Of a stretch of DNA of 64,000 bases, positions 42,499 to 53,964 are shown piece by piece. Within the stretch, counting starts at the first letter, position 1, and every line of letters starts with the position of its first letter. This DNA comes from Betaproteobacteria bacterium. GTDB lineage: Bacteria > Pseudomonadota > Gammaproteobacteria > Burkholderiales > SG8-41. Location: contig VGID01000007.1 of NCBI GenBank assembly GCA_016868035.1, positions 33,728 to 97,727 on the forward strand, given 5' to 3'. The notes beneath the pieces are model-generated. The model did no database searches. It was not told where the DNA came from and saw nothing but the letters and a program-made list of their open reading frames with translations. A program made the position numbers and the translations under genes.

Positions 42499-43383
42499 CT
42501 ACACGGCCTGGCTCGCCTGGGCCATCACTTCGGAGACGAAATCGTCTTTTTTTTTTGCGATCCCCTCTCCCACCACGAACAGCGCGAAATTCCGGACTGA
42601 CGCGCCCTTCGACTTGAGCAGCTGCTCGACGCTTTGTTTGTCGTTCTTGACGAATGGCTGCCCGAGCAGAGTGACTTCCTTCAAAAACTTCTGCACCGCG
42701 CCCTCCACCATTTTTTCGACGATGTTCGTGGGCTTGCCGGACTCGGCCGCCTTCGCCGCGGCAATCTCGCGCTCTTTCTGGACCGTCGCCGCGGGCACGT
42801 CCGTGGCGGACATGGCCAGCGGCTTGGCTGCCGCGACATGCATCGCAAGGTCTTTCCCGAGCGCTTCGTCCCCGCCGGCGACGTCGATCAGCACGCCGAT
42901 CTTTGCTCCCCCGTGGATGTAGCTCGCAAGCCTGCCGTGCGCCGCGATGCGCGCAAAGCGCCGGATCTGCACGTTCTCCCCGATCTTGCCGATCAGCGCC
43001 TTGCGCGCATCCTCGACGCTAGCGCCTTGCAGGTTCAACGCCGATAGTGCGGAGACGTTCTGCGGATCGTGGACGGCAACGAGCTGCGCGATTGCTGCCG
43101 CAAACGCGCGGAATTCCTCGTTTTTTGCCACGAAATCGGTTTCGCAGTTCAATTCGACGATTGCCCCGACCTTGCCGTCCTCGGCGATGTGCGTGGCCAC
43201 GATGCCTTCCGCGGTGACCCGAGCAGCGGCACGGCTCGCCTTGTTGCCGAGCTTGATGCGCAGGATCTCCTCGGCCTTGCCCATGTCGCCCCTGGCCTCG
43301 GCCAGAGCCTTCTTGCACTCCATCATCGGCGCATCGGTCTTCTCGCGGAGCTCCTTGACCATGCTCGCGGTGATATCGGTCAT
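42499..43383 (-). CDS. tsf: Elongation factor Ts
   Basis: 294 residues. UBA-like N-terminus ([19 protein letters not shown]) and the T-D-F-V-A-K-N motif that inserts into EF-Tu. Recycles EF-Tu-GDP. It lies behind the rpsB terminator hairpin at 43401-43422, so its level depends on read-through. A T-rich run in the 3' part (K-K-K-D-D-F) produces an eight-to-nine base homopolymer at 42547-42555. Confidence 0.97.
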   Translation of the reverse strand: MTDITASMVKELREKTDAPMMECKKALAEARGDMGKAEEILRIKLGNKASRAAARVTAEGIVATHIAEDGKVGAIVELNCETDFVAKNEEFRAFAAAIAQLVAVHDPQNVSALSALNLQGASVEDARKALIGKIGENVQIRRFARIAAHGRLASYIHGGAKIGVLIDVAGGDEALGKDLAMHVAAAKPLAMSATDVPAATVQKEREIAAAKAAESGKPTNIVEKMVEGAVQKFLKEVTLLGQPFVKNDKQSVEQLLKSKGASVRNFALFVVGEGIAKKKDDFVSEVMAQASQAV

Positions 43384-43400
43384 TTACGGCCTCGTTGGTT

Positions 43401-43422
43401 AAAAAAAAGGGGCTCACGCCCC
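43401..43422 (-). terminator. Rho-independent terminator between rpsB and tsf
   Basis: On the minus strand GGGGC-GTGA-GCCCC is followed directly by eight T residues. It is 24 bases past the rpsB stop and before tsf. A partial terminator here would make ribosomal protein S2 more abundant than EF-Ts and the downstream genes, as is known for this operon in other proteobacteria. Confidence 0.85.
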
Positions 43423-43445
43423 GAGTGCGATCCCGGCGAGCATGC

Positions 43446-44189
43446 CTATGTTTCCTTGGCTTCTTCGATCTCGATGAATTCGTCGCCGCCCTGGACGATT
43501 TCCTTCACAACGTCCTGCCGGCCTTCCAGTATCGCGTCCGCAAGCCCGCGTGCGTAGAGCCGTATCGCGCGACTCGAATCGTCGTTTCCCGGGATGACGT
43601 AGTCCACCACTTCCGGCGAATGATTCGTGTCCACCACGCCGATCATCGGTATGCCGAGCTTCCGCGCCTCCGCCACCGCCCCCTTCTGATAGCCGACGTC
43701 GATGACGAAAAGCGCGTCGGGCAGTCCGTTCATGTCCTTGATCCCGCCCAGGCTGCGATCGAGCTTGGTAATCTCCCGCTGGTACTGGAGCGCTTCCTTT
43801 TTCGGCAGTTTTTCGATCGAGCCGTCCTGGACCATTGCCTCCATGTCCTTCAACCGCTTGATCGATTGCTTCACCGTTTTGAAATTGGTGAGCATTCCCC
43901 CCAGCCAGCGATAATCCACGTAGGGCGAGCCGCATCGCTGCGCCTCTTCCTTGATGATCTCGCGCGCCTGGCGCTTGGTGCCGACGAACAGCACCGTTCC
44001 CTTGTTCGCGGCAAGCTTGCGCACGTATCTCAGCGCCTCCTGGTAGCGCGCGAGGGTCGTCTCGAGATTGATGATGTGTATCTTGTTGCGATGCCCGAAA
44101 ATGTACGGTGCCATTTTCGGGTTCCAGTAGCGGGTCTGATGCCCGAAATGAACACCCGCTTCGAGCATCTCTCGCATCGTAACTGACAT
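43446..44189 (-). CDS. rpsB: 30S ribosomal protein S2
   Basis: 247 residues from ATG 44189, with AGGAG eight bases upstream. Signature segments: [19 protein letters not shown] near the start, V-G-T-K-R-Q-A, and P-D-A-L-F-V-I-D-V. First gene of the long leftward operon; a promoter is proposed about 140 bases upstream. Confidence 0.98.
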   Translation of the reverse strand: MSVTMREMLEAGVHFGHQTRYWNPKMAPYIFGHRNKIHIINLETTLARYQEALRYVRKLAANKGTVLFVGTKRQAREIIKEEAQRCGSPYVDYRWLGGMLTNFKTVKQSIKRLKDMEAMVQDGSIEKLPKKEALQYQREITKLDRSLGGIKDMNGLPDALFVIDVGYQKGAVAEARKLGIPMIGVVDTNHSPEVVDYVIPGNDDSSRAIRLYARGLADAILEGRQDVVKEIVQGGDEFIEIEEAKET

Positions 44190-44328
44190 GCTGCGTTTCT
44201 CCTGTAAGGGTTGAGCCTCCATCCGTCGCGGGCGCACCATGTGAGCCACCCTCACGCATGACGGATGTGTGTATTTGTCGCTAGGCCCCGATGCGTTGAA
44301 CCGCGCAACGTTGCAAAGCTAACTTGCT

Positions 44329-44358
44329 ATTTTATCACGCTAATCTTGCTTCCCTCAA
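44329..44358 (-). promoter_or_regulatory. Sigma-70-type promoter for the rpsB operon
   Basis: On the minus strand TTGAGG (44358-44353), 18-bp spacer, TAAAAT (44334-44329) within an AT-rich island. The leader would be about 130 bases, long enough for the S2 autoregulatory leader known in other bacteria; I did not confirm its fold. A TAAAAT at 44397-44402 on the plus strand could serve map but lacks a -35 match. Confidence 0.5.
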
Positions 44359-44463
44359 GGCGCGGCGTGACGGATGCGCCGCGGCGGGTTCTGGACTAAA
44401 ATCCGCTGTCCCTGAAAAACCAGACACTTAATACTCTTTTCGCCGCCCCTGCCGCGGCCGTTC

Positions 44464-45264
44464 ATGGGCATCAACCTCAAGTCCCCGCAAGACATCGAAA
44501 AGATGCGCATCGCAGGACGGCTCGCTGCCGAAGTCCTCGACTTCATTGCGCCCCATGTAAAGGCCGGAGTGACGACCGCCGCGCTCGACCAGTTATGCCA
44601 CGACTACATCTCGGGGGTGCAGCAGGCAACTCCGGCACCACTCAACTACGCGCCGCCCGGCTACCAGCCGTTTCGCAAGTCCATCTGCACATCGGTAAAC
44701 CACGTGGTCTGTCACGGTGTGCCCAGCGACAAGAAGCTCAAGTCCGGCGACATCATCAACATCGACATTACCGTGATCAAGGATGGCTATCACGGCGACA
44801 CCAGCCGCATGTTCTACGTAGCCAAGCCCGCAATCCAGGCACGGCGCTTGTGCGAAGTGACCTACGAGTGCATGTGGCAGGGCATCGACGCGGTGCGCCC
44901 AGGGGCCCACCTGGGCGACATCGGGCACGCAATCCAGAGCCACGCCGAACGCCACGGGTACAGCGTCGTGCGCGAGTTCTGCGGCCACGGAATCGGCAGG
45001 AAATTCCATGAGGAGCCCCAGGTCCTGCATTACGGGCGAACGGGCACGGGGATCAAACTTGAACCCGGCATGACGTTCACGATCGAACCCATGATCAATG
45101 CCGGCAAACCCGACATACGCCAGCTGGCGGACGGCTGGACGGTGGTGACCAAGGATCACAGCCTTTCCGCGCAGTGGGAGCACACCGTGCTGGTCACCGA
45201 GGCCGGCTGCGAAGTGCTCACGCTGTCCGCCGGCGCTCCGTCCCGGCCGCCCGCAAGCGGGTAA
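44464..45264 (+). CDS. map: Methionine aminopeptidase type I
   Basis: 266 residues. Removes initiator methionine from new proteins. Metal ligands can be placed in I-N-I-D-I-T (first Asp), H-G-D-T-S-R (second Asp), G-H-G-I-G (His), T-I-E-P-M (Glu) and the C-terminal W-E-H-T-V (Glu). Divergent from rpsB and followed by glnD, the classic order. Its substrate preparation partner, def, is encoded 2.7 kb away. Confidence 0.97.
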   Translation: MGINLKSPQDIEKMRIAGRLAAEVLDFIAPHVKAGVTTAALDQLCHDYISGVQQATPAPLNYAPPGYQPFRKSICTSVNHVVCHGVPSDKKLKSGDIINIDITVIKDGYHGDTSRMFYVAKPAIQARRLCEVTYECMWQGIDAVRPGAHLGDIGHAIQSHAERHGYSVVREFCGHGIGRKFHEEPQVLHYGRTGTGIKLEPGMTFTIEPMINAGKPDIRQLADGWTVVTKDHSLSAQWEHTVLVTEAGCEVLTLSAGAPSRPPASG

Positions 45265-45272
45265 CGCAACCC

Positions 45273-47867
45273 GTGTCGAGCGTCCAGCCCGCGCCCGTCT
45301 CCGCCGAGAAGCGGGCGCAATCGCGCATCGGTCCCTGGAAGCAGGAGCTCGCGGCCGAGCGACGCCGGTTGCGCTCGGAATTCTTCGTCCGAAAGCTTCC
45401 CGCCGAGTCCCTGCGGCGGCAAAGCGCTCTGGTGGATCGGCAGTTGAGGGCGGTGTGGGCGGCGCACGCCATGCCCCGCGGCGTGGTGCTCGCCGCGGTC
45501 GGCGGATACGGGCGCGCGCAGCTCTTCCCGCATTCGGACGTGGATCTCCTGGTGCTGCTCTCGGAGTCGCCGGACGCCGTGCTCGCGCGCAAGCTCGAGG
45601 AGCTGATCGGCGTATTGTGGGACATCGGGCTGGAAGTCGGCCATAGCGTGCGCACCGTGGACGAATGCGCCGCGCTCGCCGCCGCGGACGTCACCGTGCA
45701 GACCACGCTGCTCGAGGCGCGGCTGCTCGCCGGCAAGCGGGATCTGTTCATGCGCTTCGTGAAGCGCATGCGCGACATGCTGGACCCCGCCTCCTTTTTC
45801 CAGGCGAAACTGCTCGAGCAGCAGCAGCGCCACGCGCGTTACGGCGAGACCAATCTCGAGCCCAACATCAAGGAAAGCGCAGGCGGTCTGCGGGACCTCC
45901 AGACCATACTCTGGATCGCGCGCGCGGCGGGGCGTGGCGCGGGTTGGCGGGAACTCGCGCGCCGCGGCCTGGTCACGCCCGCCGAGGCGCGCGAGATCCA
46001 GCAGCACGAGCAGTTCCTGCAGTCGCTGCGCATACGGCTGCACTACTGCGCCGGGCGCCGCGAGGACCGGCTGCTGTTCGACTATCAGTCGGCGCTCGCG
46101 CGCGAATATGGCCTGTATGACCGCCCGCAGCGCCTGGCGAGCGAGCAACTGATGCAGCGCTACTACCGAACCGGGAAAGCGGTGTTCCAGCTCAACACGA
46201 TCCTGCTTCAGAACCTGGATGCGCGCGTGATGCCCGCGCACGACAAGGAGTATCACCCGATCAACGAGCGCTTCGGGGTGCGCGACGAGCTGCTGGAAGC
46301 CCGCGACGAGCGGCTGTTCCAGAGGCAGCCAGCCGCGATACTCGAGAGCTTTCTGCTGCTGCAGCAGCACCACGAACTCAAAGGCATGAGCGCGGGCTCC
46401 CTGCGCGCGCTGTGGCGTGCGCGCAGGTCCATCAACCACGCATTTCGCCGCGATCCGCGCAATCGCGAGCAATTCATGTCCATCCTGCGCAGCCCTACCC
46501 GGGTGGAACGCGAATTGCGGCGCATGAACCAGTACGGCGTTCTCGGACGCTACCTCCCGGCCTTCGGCCGCATCGTCGGTCAGATGCAGCACGACCTCTA
46601 TCACGTCTACACAGTGGACGAGCATATCCTGCGGGTGGTGCGCAACCTGCGCCGTTTCACGATACCCGAGCTCGCGCACGAGTTTCCGCTCTGCAGCCGC
46701 CTGATGAGCGGCATCGCGCACCCCGAAGTGCTGTATCTTGCCGCCCTGTTCCACGACATCGCGAAAGGACGCGGCGGCGACCACTCGAAGCTTGGCAGCC
46801 TGGATGCCCTGCGATTCTGCAGGGAGCACGGCTTTGCGCGCGAGGACTGCGAGCTCGTCTCATGGCTCGTGGAGCAACACCTGGTCATGTCCACCACGGC
46901 CCAGAAACAGGACATCGCCGACCCCGAGGTCTTGCGTGCCTTCGCGCGCAACGTCGGTGACGAGCGCCGTCTCGTGGCACTCTACCTGCTGACGGTCGCC
47001 GATATCCGCGGCACCAGCCCCAAGGTGTGGAATGCGTGGAAGGGCAAGCTCCTCGAGGATCTGTTCTGGGCGGCCCGCAGGCTGCTGGCCGGCGACCGCC
47101 CGGCGCTGGTGAGCGATCTCCAGGCGCGCCAGGACGAGGCGCGCAACAAGCTCCGCCTTTACGCCGTTCCCGATCACGCCCAGGACAAGCTGTGGGAGAA
47201 GCTCGGCGACCCGTATTTCCTGCGCCATGAGGCCCAGGAAATCGCCTGGCACACGCGGTTGCTCTATTACCGCGTGGATACCCGGGAACCGGTGGTCAAG
47301 GCACGGCTCTCCCCGGTCGGGGAAGGTCTGCAGGTCATGGTCTATGTGCCCGACCAGAAGGAGCTGTTTGCTCGGATATGCAGCTTCTTCGAGAGCATCA
47401 GCTACGACATCTTCGAGGCCAAGATCTACACCACGCGCCACGGCTACGCGCTCGACACCTTCCAGGTGCAGGATCCCGACAACCGCCGTCCCCAGTACCG
47501 CGACGTCATCGCCTATCTCGAGTACGAGCTCGCGGAGCGCCTCCGGCACAAAACGCCGCTACCGCCACTCGCCAAGAGCCGCCTGAGCCGCCAGCTGCGC
47601 CACTTTCCGATTTCGCCCGAGGTCAACGTCCAGCCCGACGACAAGGGCATTTACTGGGTGCTGTCCGTGATCGCGGGGGACCGTCCGGGACTGCTCTCGC
47701 GGATCGCGCGCGTGCTCACCGCCTACGACATCAACCTGCACACCGCGAAGATCAACACGCTCGGCGCGCGCGCGGAGGACGTGTTCCTGATCACCGGCGC
47801 GGCATTGAAGGACCCCAAGGCAGTGGTCCGGCTGGAGAGCGATCTGGTCGAACAGCTGCGTACTTAG
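45273..47867 (+). CDS. glnD: Bifunctional uridylyltransferase/uridylyl-removing enzyme GlnD
   Basis: 864 residues from GTG 45273, eight bases after the map stop; a longer frame would run back inside map. Order of domains: nucleotidyltransferase with G-G-Y-G-R-A-Q-L-F-P-H-S-D-V-D-L (about 70-90), a helical linker, HD hydrolase domain A-L-F-H-D-I-A-K-G (about 490), and two C-terminal ACT domains (about 685 and 795). It uridylylates PII when glutamine is low and reverses this when high, so setting nitrogen status. Its stop codon abuts a heptamer array. Confidence 0.96.
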   Translation: MSSVQPAPVSAEKRAQSRIGPWKQELAAERRRLRSEFFVRKLPAESLRRQSALVDRQLRAVWAAHAMPRGVVLAAVGGYGRAQLFPHSDVDLLVLLSESPDAVLARKLEELIGVLWDIGLEVGHSVRTVDECAALAAADVTVQTTLLEARLLAGKRDLFMRFVKRMRDMLDPASFFQAKLLEQQQRHARYGETNLEPNIKESAGGLRDLQTILWIARAAGRGAGWRELARRGLVTPAEAREIQQHEQFLQSLRIRLHYCAGRREDRLLFDYQSALAREYGLYDRPQRLASEQLMQRYYRTGKAVFQLNTILLQNLDARVMPAHDKEYHPINERFGVRDELLEARDERLFQRQPAAILESFLLLQQHHELKGMSAGSLRALWRARRSINHAFRRDPRNREQFMSILRSPTRVERELRRMNQYGVLGRYLPAFGRIVGQMQHDLYHVYTVDEHILRVVRNLRRFTIPELAHEFPLCSRLMSGIAHPEVLYLAALFHDIAKGRGGDHSKLGSLDALRFCREHGFAREDCELVSWLVEQHLVMSTTAQKQDIADPEVLRAFARNVGDERRLVALYLLTVADIRGTSPKVWNAWKGKLLEDLFWAARRLLAGDRPALVSDLQARQDEARNKLRLYAVPDHAQDKLWEKLGDPYFLRHEAQEIAWHTRLLYYRVDTREPVVKARLSPVGEGLQVMVYVPDQKELFARICSFFESISYDIFEAKIYTTRHGYALDTFQVQDPDNRRPQYRDVIAYLEYELAERLRHKTPLPPLAKSRLSRQLRHFPISPEVNVQPDDKGIYWVLSVIAGDRPGLLSRIARVLTAYDINLHTAKINTLGARAEDVFLITGAALKDPKAVVRLESDLVEQLRT

Positions 47868-47959
47868 GATTGAGGAGTGAAGACTGAGGATTGAGTAACC
47901 GCTGGTGACCGGTAGCCCGTTCGGCCCTGTCCTCGATGCTCGATCCTCAATCCTCACTC
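47868..47959. repeat. Inverted heptamer array (GATTGAG / CTCAATC type) at glnD-def junction
   Basis: Left arm: GATTGAG, GAGTGAA, GACTGAG, GATTGAG (47868-47895), beginning at the base after the glnD stop. Right arm: CTCGATG, CTCGATC, CTCAATC, CTCACTC (47932-47959). The def stop codon (TGA on the minus strand) lies inside the last heptamer. The genes converge. Confidence 0.85.
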
Positions 47960-48487
47960 CTGCAGTTCTTCCTGGCCCGGAAACAGTACCTCGGTGTATC
48001 CGAAATTGCGCAAATCCCGGATCCGCATCGGGTAGAGTATGCCCGCGAGATGGTCGCACTCGTGCTGCACCACCCGTGCGTGGAAGCCGCTCACGGTGCG
48101 CTCGATGCGCCGGCCATGCTGGTCGTAGCCCTCGTATTGCACGCGCTGCAGCCGCGGCACGAGCCCGCGCATCCCGGGAACACTCAGGCATCCCTCCCAG
48201 CCCTCCTCCACCTCGTTCCCGAGCGGCGTCAGCGCGGGGTTGACCAGAACCGTGTACGGGACGGTCTCGGCGTCCGGATAGCGGGGATTGTGCTCCACCC
48301 CGAAAATTACGACTTGCAGGGCCACTCCGATCTGCGGTGCCGCGAGCCCCGCCCCGTCCAGCGCCCTCATCGTGTCTTCCATGTCGGCCACGAGCGCGTG
48401 GAGCTCGGGCGTTCCGAAGCGCTCCACCGGGCGTGCCGGCTGGAGCAGGCGTGCATCGCCCATGCGCAGAACCGTCCTAACCGCCAT
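47954..48487 (-). CDS. def: Peptide deformylase
   Basis: 177 residues. All three motifs are present: [15 protein letters not shown] (Cys metal ligand) and H-E-C-D-H-L (two His ligands and catalytic Glu). Removes formyl from initiator Met. Overlaps the mtnP 3' end by 11 bp. The context and divergent insertions mark it as probably not the def-fmt copy, so another def gene may exist in the genome. The last residues run into a heptamer repeat. Confidence 0.95.
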   Translation of the reverse strand: MAVRTVLRMGDARLLQPARPVERFGTPELHALVADMEDTMRALDGAGLAAPQIGVALQVVIFGVEHNPRYPDAETVPYTVLVNPALTPLGNEVEEGWEGCLSVPGMRGLVPRLQRVQYEGYDQHGRRIERTVSGFHARVVQHECDHLAGILYPMRIRDLRNFGYTEVLFPGQEELQE

Positions 48488-49223
48488 CGAGTTCCACCAG
48501 GTGCTCCAGTATGTTGCGCACGCGCGTCATCGCCCGCTGCGACACCTCGGTGATCTCCTCGAGCCGGATCGCGTGCGTGCTGGTGCCGCGGCCTGCGGCG
48601 TGGTTGACCACGACCGCTATGGCCGCATAACAAAGCCCGATTTCCCTCGCCAGCGCGGCTTCCGGCATCCCGGTCATTCCGACCATGTCGGCCCCGTCGC
48701 GTTCGATCCGGTTGATCTCGGCTGCTGTTTCAAGCCGCGGTCCTTGTGTCGCTGCATAAGTGCCTTGCGCGATCACCGTTTCACCCACGGTCCGCGCCGC
48801 CTGGAGCAAGCGCTGGCGCAGTGCCTCGCAGTAGGGCCGGGTAAAGTCGATGTGCGTGACGCTGTGGTCGGTGCGGGTGAAGAACGTGGACCTGCGCCCG
48901 TGTGTGTAATCGATGATCTGGTCCGGAACGGCGAGCACGCCGGGCGCAAGTTCGGCGCGGATGCCGCCGACCGAGGCCACGGACACCACGTCCACCACGT
49001 TCTGGGCATGGAGCGCCCAGAGATTGGCGCGGTAGTTGACCTCGTGCGGCGGGATGGTGTTGCCGTAGCCGTGCCGCGCGAGAAAAACGACGTCGCGGCC
49101 CTTCATGCGGCCGAATGTGAGCGCGCCGGACGGCTCCCCGTGCGGGGTTCGAACCATCTGGCGCCGCGTGATCTCGAGATTGGGCAGCTGGGTGATGCCG
49201 CTGCCGCCGATGATCGCTAGCAT
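48477..49223 (-). CDS. mtnP: S-methyl-5'-thioinosine/thioadenosine phosphorylase
   Basis: 248 residues from ATG 49223. PNP/MTAP family: I-G-G-S-G-I at the N-terminus, [11 protein letters not shown] (phosphate/ribose site), [10 protein letters not shown], and [10 protein letters not shown]. The base-site segment V-V-N-H-A-A-G-R differs from the D-containing MTAP form and resembles the methylthioinosine-type enzymes of pseudomonads. If so, it yields hypoxanthine, the substrate of Hpt encoded directly upstream, giving a purine salvage pair. Confidence 0.85.
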   Translation of the reverse strand: MLAIIGGSGITQLPNLEITRRQMVRTPHGEPSGALTFGRMKGRDVVFLARHGYGNTIPPHEVNYRANLWALHAQNVVDVVSVASVGGIRAELAPGVLAVPDQIIDYTHGRRSTFFTRTDHSVTHIDFTRPYCEALRQRLLQAARTVGETVIAQGTYAATQGPRLETAAEINRIERDGADMVGMTGMPEAALAREIGLCYAAIAVVVNHAAGRGTSTHAIRLEEITEVSQRAMTRVRNILEHLVELDGG

Positions 49224-49225
49224 GA

Positions 49226-49335
49226 GATCCAGGATTGAGGATTGAGGATCGAGGATTGAGGGGTCAGGGTGGTCATGGGCTATGCGCGTTATCAGCGTTC
49301 GGTCTTGCTGAATCCTCAATCCCCGATCCTCAATC
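49226..49335. repeat. Inverted heptamer array (GATTGAG / CTCAATC type) at hpt-mtnP junction
   Basis: Left arm: GATCCAG, GATTGAG, GATTGAG, GATCGAG, GATTGAG, GGGTCAG (49226-49267). Right arm: CTGAATC, CTCAATC, CCCGATC, CTCAATC (49308-49335). The hpt stop codon lies in the last unit, and the left arm starts two bases before the mtnP start, where a ribosome binding site would be. Here the genes are in tandem, unlike the other junctions. Confidence 0.85.
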
Positions 49336-49881
49336 CTCTTTCAAGGCGTAGATCTCCGGCAGGTGGCGCCATGCGCCCCTGACGTCCATGCCGAAGCCGA
49401 ACACGTAGCGGTTGGGCACGCGCATGCCCACGAAATCGGCGCGGGCCGGCTTTGCGCGTCCGATGTCCTTTTCCGCGAACACCGCGCAATAGACGCGGCT
49501 TGCGCCCGCGGCGAGCAGCTTCTCGCGCACCGCGGCGAGCGTGCGGCCCTCGTCCAGTATGTCGTCGAGCACCAGCACCACGCGCCCCGCCACGGCCGTG
49601 CCCGGCGTCATTTTCCAGGAAATCTCCCCGCCGCGCGTGCTCGAGCCGTAGCGCGTGACGTCGAGGTAATCGAATTCGAGGGGAAACCGGAGCATGGGCA
49701 GCAGCTTCCCCGCGAACATCACGCTGCCGCGCATCACGCACAGGACCAGCGGAAAGCTCTCGGCGAGAACCGTGGAGATTTCCCCCGCCATGCGCGCCAC
49801 GACCTTCGCGACCTCCGCAGCGGAACAGACCTGCTCCGCCGTCTCGAGTATCTCCCGCGCCTGTTGTGGGGTGAGCGTCAC
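49330..49881 (-). CDS. hpt: Hypoxanthine-guanine phosphoribosyltransferase
   Basis: 183 residues. The PRPP-binding loop is V-L-V-L-D-D-I-L-D-E-G-R-T-L (about 100-113); R-G-S-V-M-F-A-G is the pyrophosphate loop. Makes IMP or GMP from hypoxanthine or guanine. First gene of hpt-mtnP-def. The last codons, E-D-stop, are made by the heptamer repeat. Confidence 0.94.
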   Translation of the reverse strand: MTLTPQQAREILETAEQVCSAAEVAKVVARMAGEISTVLAESFPLVLCVMRGSVMFAGKLLPMLRFPLEFDYLDVTRYGSSTRGGEISWKMTPGTAVAGRVVLVLDDILDEGRTLAAVREKLLAAGASRVYCAVFAEKDIGRAKPARADFVGMRVPNRYVFGFGMDVRGAWRHLPEIYALKED

Positions 49882-49916
49882 TCGGCTATTTTAATGCGGC
49901 GGTCACATCGCACGCG

Positions 49917-50798
49917 CTAGTTCCTGATCCTGCACCCCATTTTGCGCATGTAGTTGCGGAATTCGGGCCCCACCTCGGGGTGCTTCATGGCAAAAGCAAG
50001 GTTCGCCTGCAGGTAGCCGAGCTTGCTGCCGCAATCGTAGCGCGTACCGTCGAATTCGCACGCGAGCACCTCCTCTTCGCGCAGCAGCGACGCGATGCCA
50101 TCGGTGAGCTGGATCTCACCCCCTGCCCCGGGCTTCACGCGCCGCAAGTGCCGGAAGATGGCCGGCGTGAGCACGTAGCGCCCGACTACCGCGAGGTTGG
50201 ACGGCGCCCGCCGCGGATCGGGCTTCTCGACGATGCCGGTGATGCGTTGCCGTGCCCCTGCGCGCCGTTTGGTTTCCACGATCCCGTACTGCCTGGTCTG
50301 GCGCCGCGGGATTTTCTGCACCGCCACCACGGAGCATCCGGCATCCTTGTACACGGCGGCCATCTGGGCAAGCGCCGGGGGGTCGGCATCAATCAGGTCA
50401 TCGGCGAGCACGACCGCGAACGGCACGTTTCCGACCACCGGCATCGCGCACAGGATCGCATGCCCGAGGCCGAGCGCCTGCGGCTGGCGCACGTAGGTGC
50501 ACGACACGCGCCGGGGAATGACGTTCTGCACGACGCTGAGGAGTTCCCGCTTGCCGCGTCCGGTCAGTTCCGTCTCCAGCTCGTATGCGGTGTCGAAGTG
50601 GTCTTCGATCGCGCGCTTGCCGCGGCCCGTGACAAAGATCATCTCGGTCATGCCCGCCGCGACCGCTTCCTCGACAGCGTGCTGGATCAGCGGCTTGTCC
50701 ACGACCGGCATCATTTCCTTGGGACTCGCCTTGGTAGCGGGCAGGAAGCGCGTACCCATGCCTGCCACCGGGAACACCGCTTTCGTGATCTTGGCCAT
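49917..50798 (-). CDS. galU: UTP-glucose-1-phosphate uridylyltransferase
   Basis: 293 residues. N-terminal nucleotide motif [20 protein letters not shown] and V-D-K-P-L-I-Q, then V-L-A-D-D-L-I with catalytic Asp pair, and [11 protein letters not shown] near the end. Makes UDP-glucose for LPS, capsule or trehalose. Ends 35 bp from the hpt start on the same strand; probably the tail of the smc-zipA-ligA transcript (14 bp after ligA). Confidence 0.96.
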   Translation of the reverse strand: MAKITKAVFPVAGMGTRFLPATKASPKEMMPVVDKPLIQHAVEEAVAAGMTEMIFVTGRGKRAIEDHFDTAYELETELTGRGKRELLSVVQNVIPRRVSCTYVRQPQALGLGHAILCAMPVVGNVPFAVVLADDLIDADPPALAQMAAVYKDAGCSVVAVQKIPRRQTRQYGIVETKRRAGARQRITGIVEKPDPRRAPSNLAVVGRYVLTPAIFRHLRRVKPGAGGEIQLTDGIASLLREEEVLACEFDGTRYDCGSKLGYLQANLAFAMKHPEVGPEFRNYMRKMGCRIRN

Positions 50799-50812
50799 AC
50801 GCGCGTCCTGCT

Positions 50813-53948
<3,136 letters not shown>

Positions 53949-53964
53949 CGCGCGCCCCTTCGCT

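Noticed and set aside
45156..46829. 557-codon minus-strand frame opposite glnD
   Set aside because: Antisense shadow; glnD on the plus strand has all domain motifs.
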